Assembly: GCA_905479115.1 (NCBI GenBank)
Contig: CAJQLF010000029.1
Location: forward strand, 1-40,094
Reading direction: 5' to 3'
Source: an uncultured Flavobacteriales bacterium
GTDB taxonomy: Bacteria > Bacteroidota > Bacteroidia > Flavobacteriales_D > Sanyastnellaceae
Length of the DNA stretch: 40,094 nucleotides
In this document: positions 10,761 through 19,361 of the stretch, piece after piece
Position numbering within the stretch: position 1 is the first letter of the stretch
Layout of the letters: each line of letters begins with the position of its first letter
The notes under the pieces: model-generated
The model's database searches: none
What the model was told of the DNA's origin: nothing
The model's input: the letters and a program-made list of their open reading frames with translations, nothing else
Program-made: the position numbers and the translations under genes

Positions 10761-10808
10761 ATCGTGTCAAAGAACTGAGACACTAAAGCGCCTCGGTTTT
10801 CAGGACGG

Positions 10809-10838
10809 CAAATGTATGAAAGAAATTGTTGGATTCAA
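10809..10838 (-). promoter_or_regulatory. Promoter of the tRNA-Thr-Tyr-Gly-Thr-tuf operon
   Basis: On the minus strand there is a -33 TTG (10838-10836), a 19-base spacer, and a -7 element TACATTTG (10816-10809). This matches the Bacteroidota sigma-A consensus TTTG/TAnnTTTG described for Bacteroides and Flavobacterium. The predicted start lies about 40 bases before tRNA-Thr(TGT). The same -7 octamer and spacer recur at glnN in this window. Confidence 0.85.
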
Positions 10839-10903
10839 TGCCTCAGTCGTCGTTTTGTTGAGACGAAAATATTGAGGTACCTAATTTACAGAATAACAGG
10901 CAC

Positions 10904-11206
10904 TTAGACACCCACGGGACGTAGCTTTTTCTGCTTCCGAATCTGCCTTCGAATCGCCTCAAGCGAATCATCTATGCCGGCTTCGAAACTAACCGCCCTC
11001 TTCTTCGCAAAAAAATCGGCTCCTGGCACGTGAATCTTCACTTCAGATACCTTGTTCTCCCGGTCATCACTTTTCTCAACTCTCAAAAACACTTCGCATG
11101 AAATAATCTGATCATGAAACGTGTTTAGTTTTTCAACTTTGTTCTCGATAAAGTCGAGCAATCGACGCTCGGCATCGAAGTGAATGGAGTGAATCTGAAG
11201 TTGCAT
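10904..11206 (-). CDS. hpf: Ribosome hibernation-promoting factor (short HPF/RaiA family)
   Basis: This 100-residue protein binds the 30S decoding region and stabilises inactive ribosomes in stationary phase. It begins MQLQIHSIHFDAERRLLDFIENKVEKL and shows the beta-alpha-beta-beta-beta-alpha pattern of the family, with VFLRVEKSDDRENKVSEVKI in the middle strands. The C-terminal helix ends in the basic tail RRQIRKQKKLRP. It lacks the C-terminal dimerisation domain of long HPF. It lies 15 bases after xerC and upstream of the tRNA-tuf operon, an arrangement I recall as common in Bacteroidota. Confidence 0.93.
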   Translation of the reverse strand: MQLQIHSIHFDAERRLLDFIENKVEKLNTFHDQIISCEVFLRVEKSDDRENKVSEVKIHVPGADFFAKKRAVSFEAGIDDSLEAIRRQIRKQKKLRPVGV

Positions 11207-11221
11207 TAAATGAAGTTTAAG

Positions 11222-12118
11222 TTATTTCTTTGGACGAACATCCAACGGACTCGCTGCATGCAGCTGCTTCATTCGAGTAAGAGATTGGTGCGTATACACT
11301 TGCGTCGAGCTCAATGACGCATGCCCCAACAAATCCTTGACAGCAGATAATTCTGCTCCGCGGCTCAGTAAATGTGTTGCAAACGTATGACGCAAAACGT
11401 GGGGGCTCATTTTCTTCAAAGAGCTCACAAGCGAGAGGTAATAATGCACCCTGCGGTAGATGAACGACGCATATAATGAACGCCCAGCATCTGTCACGAA
11501 CAAAAAGTTCGATTTGAAAGGGCGCTCTTTAATGTGATCGTTGATGCTTTGCATGGTTTCTTGAAGCAATGGAATCCGTCTTTCTTTCGATCCTTTACCC
11601 ATAACGCACAATTCCATCCTTTCCGTATCCAAATCGGAAATTTGCAACCCAATTATTTCACCTTGACGCATTCCCGTCTCGTACATCAAAGCAATTAAGC
11701 TTTTGTCGCGTCTTCCTTTCCAGTCATCAGCGAATACATTTTCTTCGAACAAATCCCGCATAGCGTGTTCTGGAACAACACTCGGCAATCGCTTCGACAG
11801 CTTTGGCAGGGAGATCGACTCTGATGGATCCTCCATCATGTCGCCGCACCGTTTTGCAAACTTCACATAGGTTCGGTAAGCACTCACCTTTCGGTGGATT
11901 GTTCTTGGCGACTTTTGCTTTCTCATCATCTCCACGACGTAGGAGCGCAGCCACTCCGATTTCACCTCATGAAGGTTGTCGCAATCAAAGTCTTTCTTCA
12001 TGAAACGCGCCATCTGTCCCAAATCTGACCTATAACAGCGGAGCGTGTGGACGCTGCCTCTTTTTTCCTTGAGGAGGTAATCCAGGAAAAGTTCTATGTC
12101 AGGAGATACTTGGTTCAA
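11222..12118 (-). CDS. xerC: Tyrosine recombinase XerC
   Basis: This 298-residue recombinase resolves chromosome dimers at dif with XerD. The N-terminal core-binding domain (FLDYLLKEKRGSVHTLRCYR) is followed by a catalytic domain with the full set: Arg151 (TGMRQGEI), Lys175 (MGKGSKERR), His240 and Arg243 (HVLRHTF), His266 (LLGHAS) and nucleophile Tyr275 (QVYTH). The start is TTG at 12116-12118. It is the only usable start after the in-frame stop at 12131-12133, and later ATGs would remove the core-binding domain. Its neighbours rpsU and hpf make a housekeeping Xer more likely than a phage integrase. Confidence 0.93.
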   Translation of the reverse strand: MNQVSPDIELFLDYLLKEKRGSVHTLRCYRSDLGQMARFMKKDFDCDNLHEVKSEWLRSYVVEMMRKQKSPRTIHRKVSAYRTYVKFAKRCGDMMEDPSESISLPKLSKRLPSVVPEHAMRDLFEENVFADDWKGRRDKSLIALMYETGMRQGEIIGLQISDLDTERMELCVMGKGSKERRIPLLQETMQSINDHIKERPFKSNFLFVTDAGRSLYASFIYRRVHYYLSLVSSLKKMSPHVLRHTFATHLLSRGAELSAVKDLLGHASLSSTQVYTHQSLTRMKQLHAASPLDVRPKK

Positions 12119-12131
12119 AACAGGCTTGGCT

Positions 12132-12161
12132 CAAACAAAAAAGACGAAACTGCCGGAACAA
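12132..12161 (-). promoter_or_regulatory. Candidate xerC promoter nested in the rpsU terminator
   Basis: On the minus strand, TTG (12161-12159) is followed by exactly 19 bases and then TTTGTTTG (12139-12132), one base off the TAnnTTTG consensus. The -33 sits in the loop of the rpsU terminator hairpin, and the spacer and -7 run through its 3' arm and U-tract. The predicted transcript would begin only a few bases before the TTG start of xerC, so the mRNA would be nearly leaderless. Confidence 0.55.
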
Positions 12162-12173
12162 TTTCGTCTTTTT
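12138..12173 (-). terminator. Intrinsic terminator after rpsU
   Basis: A perfect 12-base inverted repeat (12138-12149 and 12162-12173) encloses a 12-base loop. On the minus strand it has a GACGAAA/TTTCGTC core flanked by A- and T-runs, ending in six T. It lies 22 bases after the rpsU stop codon. Because the A- and T-runs are symmetrical it could also work on the plus strand, but no plus-strand gene leads into it. Confidence 0.87.
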
Positions 12174-12195
12174 AAGATGAAAAACAAAGGATTTC

Positions 12196-12387
12196 TCAAT
12201 CGTTTTTCAAGTTTAATCCGTTTTTATATACTGCCTTCTTTCGTTGCTCCCGATTAATCACGCTCGGCTTCGCAAATTCGCGCCGCGTTCGCAACTCTCG
12301 CATTCGCTTCGTGCGATCGAACTTTTTCTTAAAACGCTTAAGGGCGCGCTCGATGTTGTCTCCTTCTTTTACGGGAATTGAAAGCAT
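12196..12387 (-). CDS. rpsU: Ribosomal protein bS21
   Basis: This is a 63-residue basic protein of the small subunit near the 3' end of 16S rRNA. The chosen start is ATG at 12385-12387 (MLSIPVKEGDNIERALKRFKK). An upstream TTG at 12408 overlaps the promoter and is rejected. Tyr54 is present; in Flavobacterium johnsoniae this residue helps bS21, bS18 and bS6 hide the anti-Shine-Dalgarno. The predicted leader is only about a dozen bases and has no Shine-Dalgarno, unlike many Flavobacteriia rpsU genes. It is transcribed from its own promoter and followed by a terminator. Confidence 0.96.
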   Translation of the reverse strand: MLSIPVKEGDNIERALKRFKKKFDRTKRMRELRTRREFAKPSVINREQRKKAVYKNGLNLKND

Positions 12388-12405
12388 AGTGTCAAAATTG
12401 GACGG

Positions 12406-12436
12406 CAAATTTACGCTTCATCAAGTAAAAGACAAA
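12406..12436 (-). promoter_or_regulatory. Promoter of rpsU
   Basis: On the minus strand, TTTG (12436-12433) is followed by a 19-base spacer and TAAATTTG (12413-12406). This is a full match to the Bacteroidota consensus TTTG/TAnnTTTG. The -7 element ends 18 bases before the rpsU ATG, implying a leader of roughly 12 bases. Confidence 0.85.
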
Positions 12437-12448
12437 ACAAATCTCCTT

Positions 12449-13600
12449 TTAATCTTTCATGATTTCTCGCGCAATGACAAGCTTTTGGATTTCACTTGTA
12501 CCCTCTCCGATGGTACAGAGCTTACTATCACGGTAATACTTCTCCGCAGGAAAGTCCTTTGTGTAACCATAGCCACCCAAAATTTGCACCCCTTCTGTTG
12601 CGACGTGAACACACATTTCAGAGGCCTGGTATTTCGCCATGGCCGAGCTCTTGGTCACAGGCTCACCACGATCTTTCAGCCAACACGACTGTGCGATGAG
12701 CAAATCAGACGCCTCTATTTGAGTGTGCATCTCGGCCAACTTAAATGCAATGGCTTGGAACTCACTGATGGGTCTGCCAAATTGCTCTCGTTCCTTGGCA
12801 TAAGATTTGGCCGTTGCATAGGCTCCTTTTGCAATACCTAAGGCCAATGAGGCAATTGAGATTCGACCTCCATCCAAGATTTTCATCGCCTGAACGAATC
12901 CTTCTCCTTCAACACCCAGTAATTGATCATCAGGCACCCAGCAGTTATCAAAAATCATCTCGGCCGTCTCAGACGAACGCATACCCAATTTATTTTCTTT
13001 CTTACCACCAGAAAAGCCCTCTTGGCCTCTTCGCACGATGAATGCCGATATGCCTCGGCTGTCGAGCAATTCACCCGTGCGAGCCAACACGACGGCAACG
13101 TCACCTGAAATCCCGTGCGTAATCCAATTCTTCGTGCCATTGAGTATCCAACCACCACGTTGGTCGTCTCGAACGGCTGTGCACCGCATGCGCATAGCAT
13201 CACTCCCCGTATTCGCCTCCGTCAATCCCCATGCACCAATGTGCTGCCCACTGGCCAGTTTGGGCAAGTACGTTTGCTTCTGCTCCTCTGATCCGAACAT
13301 CAGAATGTGATTGGTGCACAAGCTGTTATGAGCCGCCATAGATAAACCAATTGAACCGCAAACTTGTGCGATTTCATCAATCGCTGCCTTGTATTCGAAA
13401 TACCCCATACCGGCGCCGCCGTATGCCTCTGGCACCAACATACCAAGCAAACCGAGCGCACCCATTTTCGAGAACAGCTCGCGCGGAAAATGCTGCTTTT
13501 CATCCCATTCCATTCGAAAAGGCAAAATTTCTTTTTGAGCAAAATCTCGAACTGTGGCTCGAATGGCTTGTTGACTTTCTGTTTCCTTGTGGTCCATCAT
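12449..13600 (-). CDS. Acyl-CoA dehydrogenase (short-chain/butyryl type)
   Basis: This 383-residue FAD flavoenzyme oxidises acyl-CoA to trans-2-enoyl-CoA in fatty-acid or branched-chain amino-acid breakdown. Family segments are present: the FAD-binding [12 protein letters not shown] and NWITHG, the C-terminal helix bundle [17 protein letters not shown], and the catalytic Glu366 in [15 protein letters not shown], at the short-chain/butyryl position. Chain-length preference cannot be read from sequence alone. The start ATG overlaps the apt stop by four bases, so the two are coupled. It begins with two consecutive ATG codons; either could be used. Confidence 0.93.
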   Translation of the reverse strand: MMDHKETESQQAIRATVRDFAQKEILPFRMEWDEKQHFPRELFSKMGALGLLGMLVPEAYGGAGMGYFEYKAAIDEIAQVCGSIGLSMAAHNSLCTNHILMFGSEEQKQTYLPKLASGQHIGAWGLTEANTGSDAMRMRCTAVRDDQRGGWILNGTKNWITHGISGDVAVVLARTGELLDSRGISAFIVRRGQEGFSGGKKENKLGMRSSETAEMIFDNCWVPDDQLLGVEGEGFVQAMKILDGGRISIASLALGIAKGAYATAKSYAKEREQFGRPISEFQAIAFKLAEMHTQIEASDLLIAQSCWLKDRGEPVTKSSAMAKYQASEMCVHVATEGVQILGGYGYTKDFPAEKYYRDSKLCTIGEGTSEIQKLVIAREIMKD

Positions 13601-14169
13601 TGAATTGTCAAATACGTATGTAAAATTGCGTTAGGCTCCTTAGTCTCTATCTCGGCTTCTCCCTTCAAAAATGCCAGTTCGAGCAGAAACGAAAACCCCC
13701 AAACTTCTGCATCCAATTTTCGAACCAACTGTGCGGCGGCACTGGCCGTTCCGCCCGTGGCCAAAACGTCATCATGAATCAATACCTGACTACCGGCAGG
13801 AAATGCCTCCACTGCACATTCAAGCGATGCTTGACCGTATTCAAGCGAATAGTCCACAGAACATGTCGGAGGTGGGAGTTTCCCTTTTTTGCGAAAGACT
13901 ACAAACGGAATCCTCATTGAAATAGCCATTGCCATCCCATAAATAAATCCCCTGCTTTCGATCCCAACAATGCAATCAGGCCCTCCATTTGGTTGACCCT
14001 GGAATTTTGTGCACGCCTCCTCCACGATCCGCTGATTCATTCCTGGAACTGACCATACGCCAGCTAGGTCCTTAAAGGTCACACCATCTTTGGGGAAGTT
14101 AGGAACATCTCTGATGCCGCGCTCTAAATCAAGGACTAAGTCTTCAGGGGGAAGGGACAATCGGTTCAC
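13597..14169 (-). CDS. apt: Adenine phosphoribosyltransferase
   Basis: This 190-residue purine salvage enzyme converts adenine and PRPP to AMP. It has the N-terminal [16 protein letters not shown], the adenine-binding ESRGFIYG, the flexible-loop region [20 protein letters not shown], and the PRPP-binding motif [14 protein letters not shown] at residues 129-142. The start overlaps the end of the ComEA-like gene by 26 bases. No internal ATG would keep the N-terminal family sequence, so the overlap seems real. The 3' end overlaps the acyl-CoA dehydrogenase start by four bases. Confidence 0.95.
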   Translation of the reverse strand: MNRLSLPPEDLVLDLERGIRDVPNFPKDGVTFKDLAGVWSVPGMNQRIVEEACTKFQGQPNGGPDCIVGIESRGFIYGMAMAISMRIPFVVFRKKGKLPPPTCSVDYSLEYGQASLECAVEAFPAGSQVLIHDDVLATGGTASAAAQLVRKLDAEVWGFSFLLELAFLKGEAEIETKEPNAILHTYLTIQ

Positions 14170-14800
14170 AGATTCGAAGATAAGGACTCCACCGCCGAAT
14201 TAGACTGTCTGTGATTGGAATGGCATTCCGAAGGGCATTGATGGAATCCAGCGGGTGGTAACGGCGGTAACGCTCGATGGCTCGAGCTCCTTCCGTTCCG
14301 ATGTACGGATGAGCGCGCAAATTTGACCAAGAAGCGGTATCCGCGCACAAGAACCGAAACACCCCATCACCCAAATGAAACCATGGGATGACCTCCTCAG
14401 CCACCTCGGGTTGAAGCCCCCAAATTTCTTTCAACTGATCTGTCGAATGATACCCCCCTAAGGACTCCCTGAATTTACAAATCCGAGCAGCCAGCACAGG
14501 ACCAAGTCGAGGCAATCCCTCAAGCTGAGCACTGTCAACCTTATTTAAATTCAAGGATGCCGGCTTAGGCCAAAGCGATCTCGGACGGCGAGGTAGTTGG
14601 GCTTTCATTTCAACCTCTTTTTTTCGCGGTTCGGAGAAAACTTGATAGCAGTTGAGCCCCTCTAACAGCAGCGCCACCTCATTGAACTCAACCGGCTCGT
14701 TCGGCCATTTCCCCAAGAGACCTTCTCCCCCAGCTTTAGCGATAAAAAGGGCCCATGACAAAACGACGAACCCCATCAACACCTTCTGCTCTCTCCTCAT
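14144..14800 (-). CDS. ComEA-like helix-hairpin-helix protein
   Basis: This 218-residue protein has an N-terminal hydrophobic anchor (VLMGFVVLSWALFIAKAGG), a linker, and at least two helix-hairpin-helix DNA-binding segments. The first is LNLNKVDSAQLEGLPRLGPVLAARI with GYHSTDQLKEIWGL after it. The second, around HPYIGTEGARAIERYRRYHP, is more divergent. The layout fits ComEA, the periplasmic DNA receptor for natural transformation, but many Bacteroidota carry such proteins without known competence. No other competence gene is in the window. It lies 26 bases after the symporter gene and overlaps apt by 26 bases. Confidence 0.8.
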   Translation of the reverse strand: MRREQKVLMGFVVLSWALFIAKAGGEGLLGKWPNEPVEFNEVALLLEGLNCYQVFSEPRKKEVEMKAQLPRRPRSLWPKPASLNLNKVDSAQLEGLPRLGPVLAARICKFRESLGGYHSTDQLKEIWGLQPEVAEEVIPWFHLGDGVFRFLCADTASWSNLRAHPYIGTEGARAIERYRRYHPLDSINALRNAIPITDSLIRRWSPYLRICEPIVPSP

Positions 14801-14826
14801 CCTTCCCCAACAATTGCAAAAGCGGA

Positions 14827-16368
14827 TTACTTGAACCGCTTGATTTCTCCTGATTTGATGCGCTTGAAATAATCTGCGACGTCCTGTTTTACTTCACCCA
14901 TTAAGAAGTACAGCCCCAGGACATTTGGGAAGCACATGGCAAAGATCATGGCGTCTCCGAAGTCAAAAACACTCTGAGCAGAAATGGCTGACCCGAGGAT
15001 GACAAACATGCAAAAAATCGCCTTGTACGATAGGTCTGCCATCTTCGATTCTCCGAATAAGAAAGTCCATGACTTCAATCCATAGTAGCTCCAGCTGATC
15101 ATGGTCGACAGGGCAAACAAAATCACAGCGAAAGAAAGCACGACAGGGAACCAACTCATTGTCTGCGCAAATGCACTGCTCGTCAGCTCAATCGCCTGCA
15201 AGTCTCGGGCTTGCGCCAATCCCAATGCCGTCTCTTGTCCGATTTCACCGTAACCCGATATAACAATCACCAACGCCGTCATGGTGCAAATGACCACCGT
15301 ATCAATGAACGGTTCCAGTAACGCCACGATTCCTTCACTCACCGGTTCATTGGTCTTGGCTGCGGAGTGCGCTATAGAAGCAGAACCGATGCCGGCTTCA
15401 TTGGAGAAAGCGGCACGTTGGAACCCTACAATCAAAACTCCAATGAGTCCACCATACGCCGCTTCAGGTGAGAATGCACTTGAAATAATCAGTCCAAAAG
15501 CAGCGGGTATTTCGGTGAAATTACCCCCCAACACGATAAGGGCACCGAGCACATAGATACCAACCATGAAAGGCACAACTTTATCCGTCACACGCGCAAT
15601 GCTCTTGATTCCACCTATGATAATCAGCCCCACTAAAACAGCCATGATTGCACCAAAAATCCAGCTTTGTCCTGCAAGAAAAGAAGCTTCTCCTCCTGTG
15701 ACTTCAATCAATTGCTTCGTGGCTTGGTTGATCTGCACCATGTTTCCACCACCAAAACTTCCACCAATGCAGGCGATGGCGAATAAGACTGCCAGCACCT
15801 TCCCCAAACCCGCCTTGCCTTGTTTGGCCAATCCGTCTCGTAAGTAATACATCGGACCACCAGAAACCGAACCGTCCGAATTTTCCTGTCTGTATTTGGT
15901 TCCAAGCGTGCACTCGACAAATTTGGAACTCATTCCCAACAAGCCGGCTACGATCATCCAGAACGTCGCACCGGGACCTCCAAGCGAAACCGCGAAAGCC
16001 ACACCGGCGATGTTTCCAACGCCAACCGTTCCGCTCAGTGCAGCAGTTAAAGCTTGAAAATGACTTACCTCTCCAATATCATTCGGGTCATCGTATCGGC
16101 CTCGCACCACGTCCAAGGCATGCCTGAATCCGCTGATGTTGATGAACTTAAAATAAAAAGTGAAGAAGATGGCGCCTGCCAACAACCAAATCAACACAAA
16201 AGGAACGGATGTGCCCCCAAACGAGATTTCGAAGAAAATGACCTTCATGATCACGTTCGTCAATGGCTCCATGACGGCATTGATTTTTTCATCAACGGAC
16301 GAGGCCATCGCCATAAAGGGTTGAATTACAGCTCCGAATAACAATAAAAAAGGTAGAAATTTGCGCAT
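14827..16368 (-). CDS. Sodium:alanine symporter family protein (AGCS)
   Basis: This 513-residue inner-membrane transporter couples Na+ (or H+) influx to uptake of alanine, glycine or related amino acids. Family sequences include [33 protein letters not shown] and [16 protein letters not shown], with about ten to twelve hydrophobic helices. The first 23 residues look like an extra N-terminal hydrophobic segment ending AMAS, as in several Bacteroidota homologues. A 60-base gap separates it from the K+ channel gene upstream. A weak TTGGTTTG box at 16406-16413 lacks a matching -33. The substrate is inferred from family only. Confidence 0.92.
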   Translation of the reverse strand: MRKFLPFLLLFGAVIQPFMAMASSVDEKINAVMEPLTNVIMKVIFFEISFGGTSVPFVLIWLLAGAIFFTFYFKFINISGFRHALDVVRGRYDDPNDIGEVSHFQALTAALSGTVGVGNIAGVAFAVSLGGPGATFWMIVAGLLGMSSKFVECTLGTKYRQENSDGSVSGGPMYYLRDGLAKQGKAGLGKVLAVLFAIACIGGSFGGGNMVQINQATKQLIEVTGGEASFLAGQSWIFGAIMAVLVGLIIIGGIKSIARVTDKVVPFMVGIYVLGALIVLGGNFTEIPAAFGLIISSAFSPEAAYGGLIGVLIVGFQRAAFSNEAGIGSASIAHSAAKTNEPVSEGIVALLEPFIDTVVICTMTALVIVISGYGEIGQETALGLAQARDLQAIELTSSAFAQTMSWFPVVLSFAVILFALSTMISWSYYGLKSWTFLFGESKMADLSYKAIFCMFVILGSAISAQSVFDFGDAMIFAMCFPNVLGLYFLMGEVKQDVADYFKRIKSGEIKRFK

Positions 16369-16428
16369 GAATCGTAGGGTTAGCTCTCAAGAGTCCTCCA
16401 ATATACAAACCAACGAAGATGGGTTGAA

Positions 16429-17448
16429 TTACAGCGAAGGACTTTGTATTCCTACAAACTCATTTAACTGCCGTATCTGATCGGCCGTACCCAAAACGAA
16501 TAACTTCATGGAAGCTCGTAATTCTGTGTTCTTAGGTGGGTTAATCACCATTTCACCTGAGGCCTTGCGGAGCCCAATAACATTGACTCCAATTCGGTTT
16601 CTGGCATCTATTTCAGCTAGGGTCATGGATTGCAAACGGTCGGGCAACTGTCGCACTTCGATTTCCTCCAAATTCACTTCATCCGCCCCTTGGATGCGGA
16701 TATGATCTAAAAACTCCATGACGTCCGGGATGGCAACCAATGAAGCCATATGCGCTCCACCCACTTGATCTGGCATGATCACATTTTGAGCACCTGCCAC
16801 TTTAAGCTTGCTCACCGCATTGGCGTTGGAGGCCCTGCTAATGATTAACAAATCCTTTCGGCGTTCTTTCGCAGCCAAAACGACATACAAGTTTTGAGCG
16901 TCATCGGGCAATGTAGTAATCAAGGCCCGGGCGCGATCCAATCCGGCATTCAGCAAATTCTCGTCCTCGGTGGCATCTCCCTCGAGAACGTGAACCCCTG
17001 AATCACGAAGCTTTCGGACCAGTTCGATGTTGGATTCGATGATCACCACTTCGCGGTCGTGATCCTGCAATTCTTGCGTCGCTTTTTCTCCGACACGGCC
17101 ATACCCGCAAACGATGATGTGGTTATCCATTTCATTCATGATTCGTTGAATTCTCTTTAGGCGAATGCGCTCACGGTAGTCTCCCTCGAGAAAAAATTGT
17201 GTGACCGCAGAGGCCGCAAACGTGAAGGTTCCAATGGAAGACACAATTAAAACTGCGGTGAAAAGCATACCCCCATCGGAGAGTGAGCGTACTTCTCTAA
17301 ATCCAACAGTTGACACCGTGATCACGGTCATGTAAATCGCTTCCAAGGCCGAGTACCCCTCAATCCATACATAGCCCAAGCTACCAAAGCACAGCACGCC
17401 TCCTAACAAAGCTGCTGCGATTTGAAGACGCTTGAATGAAGGTGTCAT
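16429..17448 (-). CDS. Two-helix potassium channel with RCK (TrkA-N/TrkA-C) domains
   Basis: This 339-residue channel subunit is of the MthK type. Helix 1 spans about residues 8-29. The pore helix and filter read TVITVSTVGFREV (Thr47-Val53), and helix 2 spans about residues 61-87. A Rossmann RCK domain follows with GYGRVG at 115-120, then a TrkA-C domain to the end. The filter differs from the usual TVGYGD: Gly79 of KcsA is replaced by Arg51 and the Asp by Glu52. It starts on the pyrF stop (ATGA overlap). The ligand that gates the RCK domain is not evident. Confidence 0.88.
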   Translation of the reverse strand: MTPSFKRLQIAAALLGGVLCFGSLGYVWIEGYSALEAIYMTVITVSTVGFREVRSLSDGGMLFTAVLIVSSIGTFTFAASAVTQFFLEGDYRERIRLKRIQRIMNEMDNHIIVCGYGRVGEKATQELQDHDREVVIIESNIELVRKLRDSGVHVLEGDATEDENLLNAGLDRARALITTLPDDAQNLYVVLAAKERRKDLLIISRASNANAVSKLKVAGAQNVIMPDQVGGAHMASLVAIPDVMEFLDHIRIQGADEVNLEEIEVRQLPDRLQSMTLAEIDARNRIGVNVIGLRKASGEMVINPPKNTELRASMKLFVLGTADQIRQLNEFVGIQSPSL

Positions 17449-18263
17449 CGTTCGGGATTCGATTCAAAGTAAGGTGCCATAGCCCGTTGCATGCGCTCAG
17501 CCTCGCGGCCGGCAGCGTCAGCAAAATCTTCTTGATCACTTGCATACAAAATACTCCGAGAAGCATTAATGAGCAACCCGCCAAACGAAGTCCACCCTGC
17601 CTCCATCACCTCCGTCAGACTTCCGCCCTGCGCACCCACACCTGGCACCAAGAAAAAATACGCTGGAGCGAGCGAGCGGATGTGCCGCAAACGATCAGGC
17701 CTGGTGGCTCCAACGACGAACATCATTTGATTGAAATCTCCCCATGTTTGACAGCGCTCAATCACCCGTTCATACAACGGTGGGTTGCCGTGAAATTCGA
17801 AATCCTCAGCTCCTGCATTGGACGTCAAAGCCAGAACAATGGCCCAATGGTCCTCGTGTCCTTCAATAAAGGGTTTCACACTGTCCTCTCCCATATATGG
17901 CGCAACCGTAACGGCATCGGCACCGAGTTCTTCGTACATAGCCAGTGCATAGCGCTTGGCCGTATTTCCGATGTCTCCTCGTTTGGCATCAGCAATGACC
18001 AAGGTGTCTTCTGGAATCGACTGAATAATGCGCTTTAACGCCGCCCAACCCGCCGCACCATATTGTTCAAAGAAGGCCAAATTGGGCTTATATGCCACGG
18101 CAAAATTTTTCGTAGAAGAGACAATGGCTTTGCAAAAGGCCTCCATTCCAATAACCCCTTCGCCACAACTGGACGGAATGCGGTCCACATCAGGATCCAA
18201 GCCCACGCAGAGACAAGATCGCTTCTTGACCATTAATTCGTACAAGCGTTGGCGATTTTCCAT
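17445..18263 (-). CDS. pyrF: Orotidine 5'-phosphate decarboxylase
   Basis: This 272-residue enzyme makes the last step of UMP synthesis. It is the longer type 2 form. The catalytic block DAKRGDIGNTAKRY begins at Asp92, with Lys94 and Asp97 as the expected charged network, and the N-terminal strand has CVGLDPDVDRIP. The phosphate-binding region LVPGVGAQGG is present near the C-terminus. The ATG lies nine bases after the prfA stop, and the 3' end overlaps the K+ channel start by four bases, so it is part of the prfA-pyrF-channel operon. Confidence 0.96.
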   Translation of the reverse strand: MENRQRLYELMVKKRSCLCVGLDPDVDRIPSSCGEGVIGMEAFCKAIVSSTKNFAVAYKPNLAFFEQYGAAGWAALKRIIQSIPEDTLVIADAKRGDIGNTAKRYALAMYEELGADAVTVAPYMGEDSVKPFIEGHEDHWAIVLALTSNAGAEDFEFHGNPPLYERVIERCQTWGDFNQMMFVVGATRPDRLRHIRSLAPAYFFLVPGVGAQGGSLTEVMEAGWTSFGGLLINASRSILYASDQEDFADAAGREAERMQRAMAPYFESNPER

Positions 18264-18272
18264 GGTTCAAAG

Positions 18273-19355
18273 TTAGGAGTGAGCGGCCAGAAGTTCTGCC
18301 TGTTCCGCCATCCGCAATGCTTCGATAACAGGAAGGAGGTCACCACCCATGATGGCTGTTAAGGCGTGGGATGTGAATTGAATGCGATGATCGGTCACCC
18401 GTCCTTGGGGATAATTGTACGTGCGAATCTTCGCTGAACGATCTCCAGTACTCACCAGTGATTTGCGCTGTTCCGCACGTTCCGCGTTCTGGCGATCTCG
18501 CTCCTGCTCAAACAACCGAGTGCGAAGTACTTCCAAAGCATATTCATAATTCTGATGCTGCGAGCGACCGTCTTGACACTCCACTACGATTCCCGAGGGA
18601 GCATGCGTCAATCTGACCGCTGATTCCGTTTTATTCACGTGCTGTCCTCCTGCACCACTCGCGCGAAATGTGTCTCGGCGTACCACGGACAGATCCAATT
18701 CCACATCGACATCCTCGGCGACAGGCAATACCGCTACAGTCGCAGCACTGGTATGCACGCGGCCCTGTGATTCAGTCTCCGGCACACGCTGAACCCGGTG
18801 CACGCCACTTTCAAATTTCAACCAACCAAATACTCCCTCTCCTTCGACCCGCACTGTTATCTCTTTGAATCCTCCAGCCGTTCCTTCATTGGCATTGACC
18901 AATTGCCACCGCCACCCTCGGCCTTCGCAATGGCGCTGGTACATTCGATATAAATCACCTGCAAATATTGCCGCTTCATCGCCACCCGTTCCAGCGCGAA
19001 ACTCCATCATGACCGGACGATCATCGACCTCATCTTTCGGCAGCAACATGATTCGCGCCTCAGCATAACCTGCCTCCAGCTGCTCAATAATACCCGGTAA
19101 TTCGATGTTCGCTAACTCCTTAAACTCAGGGTCGTCGCCTTGGGCCCAAGCCTCAGCTTGCTTTCGATCCGATTCCCATGCGCGCAGCTCCTTGAATTGA
19201 TCCACGATAGGTCCAAGTCGTTTATACTCGCGCATTAAATCACGGTACCGTTTTTGGTCTGCGATCACCTCCGGATCTCCGACCTGTTTTTCTACTTCCA
19301 GAAAACGGTCTGAGATGGAGGCCAGCTTTTGCATTAAAGCATCCTCTTTTTTCAT
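18273..19355 (-). CDS. prfA: Peptide chain release factor 1
   Basis: This 360-residue factor recognises UAA and UAG stop codons. The GGQ hydrolysis motif is at residues 236-238 (SGAGGQHVNKTES). The stop-codon recognition tripeptide of the PxT type is at 192-194 (PET), which distinguishes it from RF2 with its SPF motif. No internal frameshift is present, as expected for RF1. The ATG at 19353-19355 lies six bases after the purM stop, and pyrF follows after nine bases. Confidence 0.98.
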   Translation of the reverse strand: MKKEDALMQKLASISDRFLEVEKQVGDPEVIADQKRYRDLMREYKRLGPIVDQFKELRAWESDRKQAEAWAQGDDPEFKELANIELPGIIEQLEAGYAEARIMLLPKDEVDDRPVMMEFRAGTGGDEAAIFAGDLYRMYQRHCEGRGWRWQLVNANEGTAGGFKEITVRVEGEGVFGWLKFESGVHRVQRVPETESQGRVHTSAATVAVLPVAEDVDVELDLSVVRRDTFRASGAGGQHVNKTESAVRLTHAPSGIVVECQDGRSQHQNYEYALEVLRTRLFEQERDRQNAERAEQRKSLVSTGDRSAKIRTYNYPQGRVTDHRIQFTSHALTAIMGGDLLPVIEALRMAEQAELLAAHS

Positions 19356-19361
19356 CTCAGG

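Noticed and set aside
10839-10903. Inverted CCTCAGT/ATTGAGG pair between hpf and the tRNA promoter
   Set aside because: Seven pairs with a loop of more than 20 bases and no U-tract; not a credible terminator.
11222-12118. Tyrosine recombinase near a tRNA cluster, as in an integrated element
   Set aside because: It has the XerC length and core residues, sits between rpsU and hpf, and there is no attachment-site duplication or phage gene nearby.
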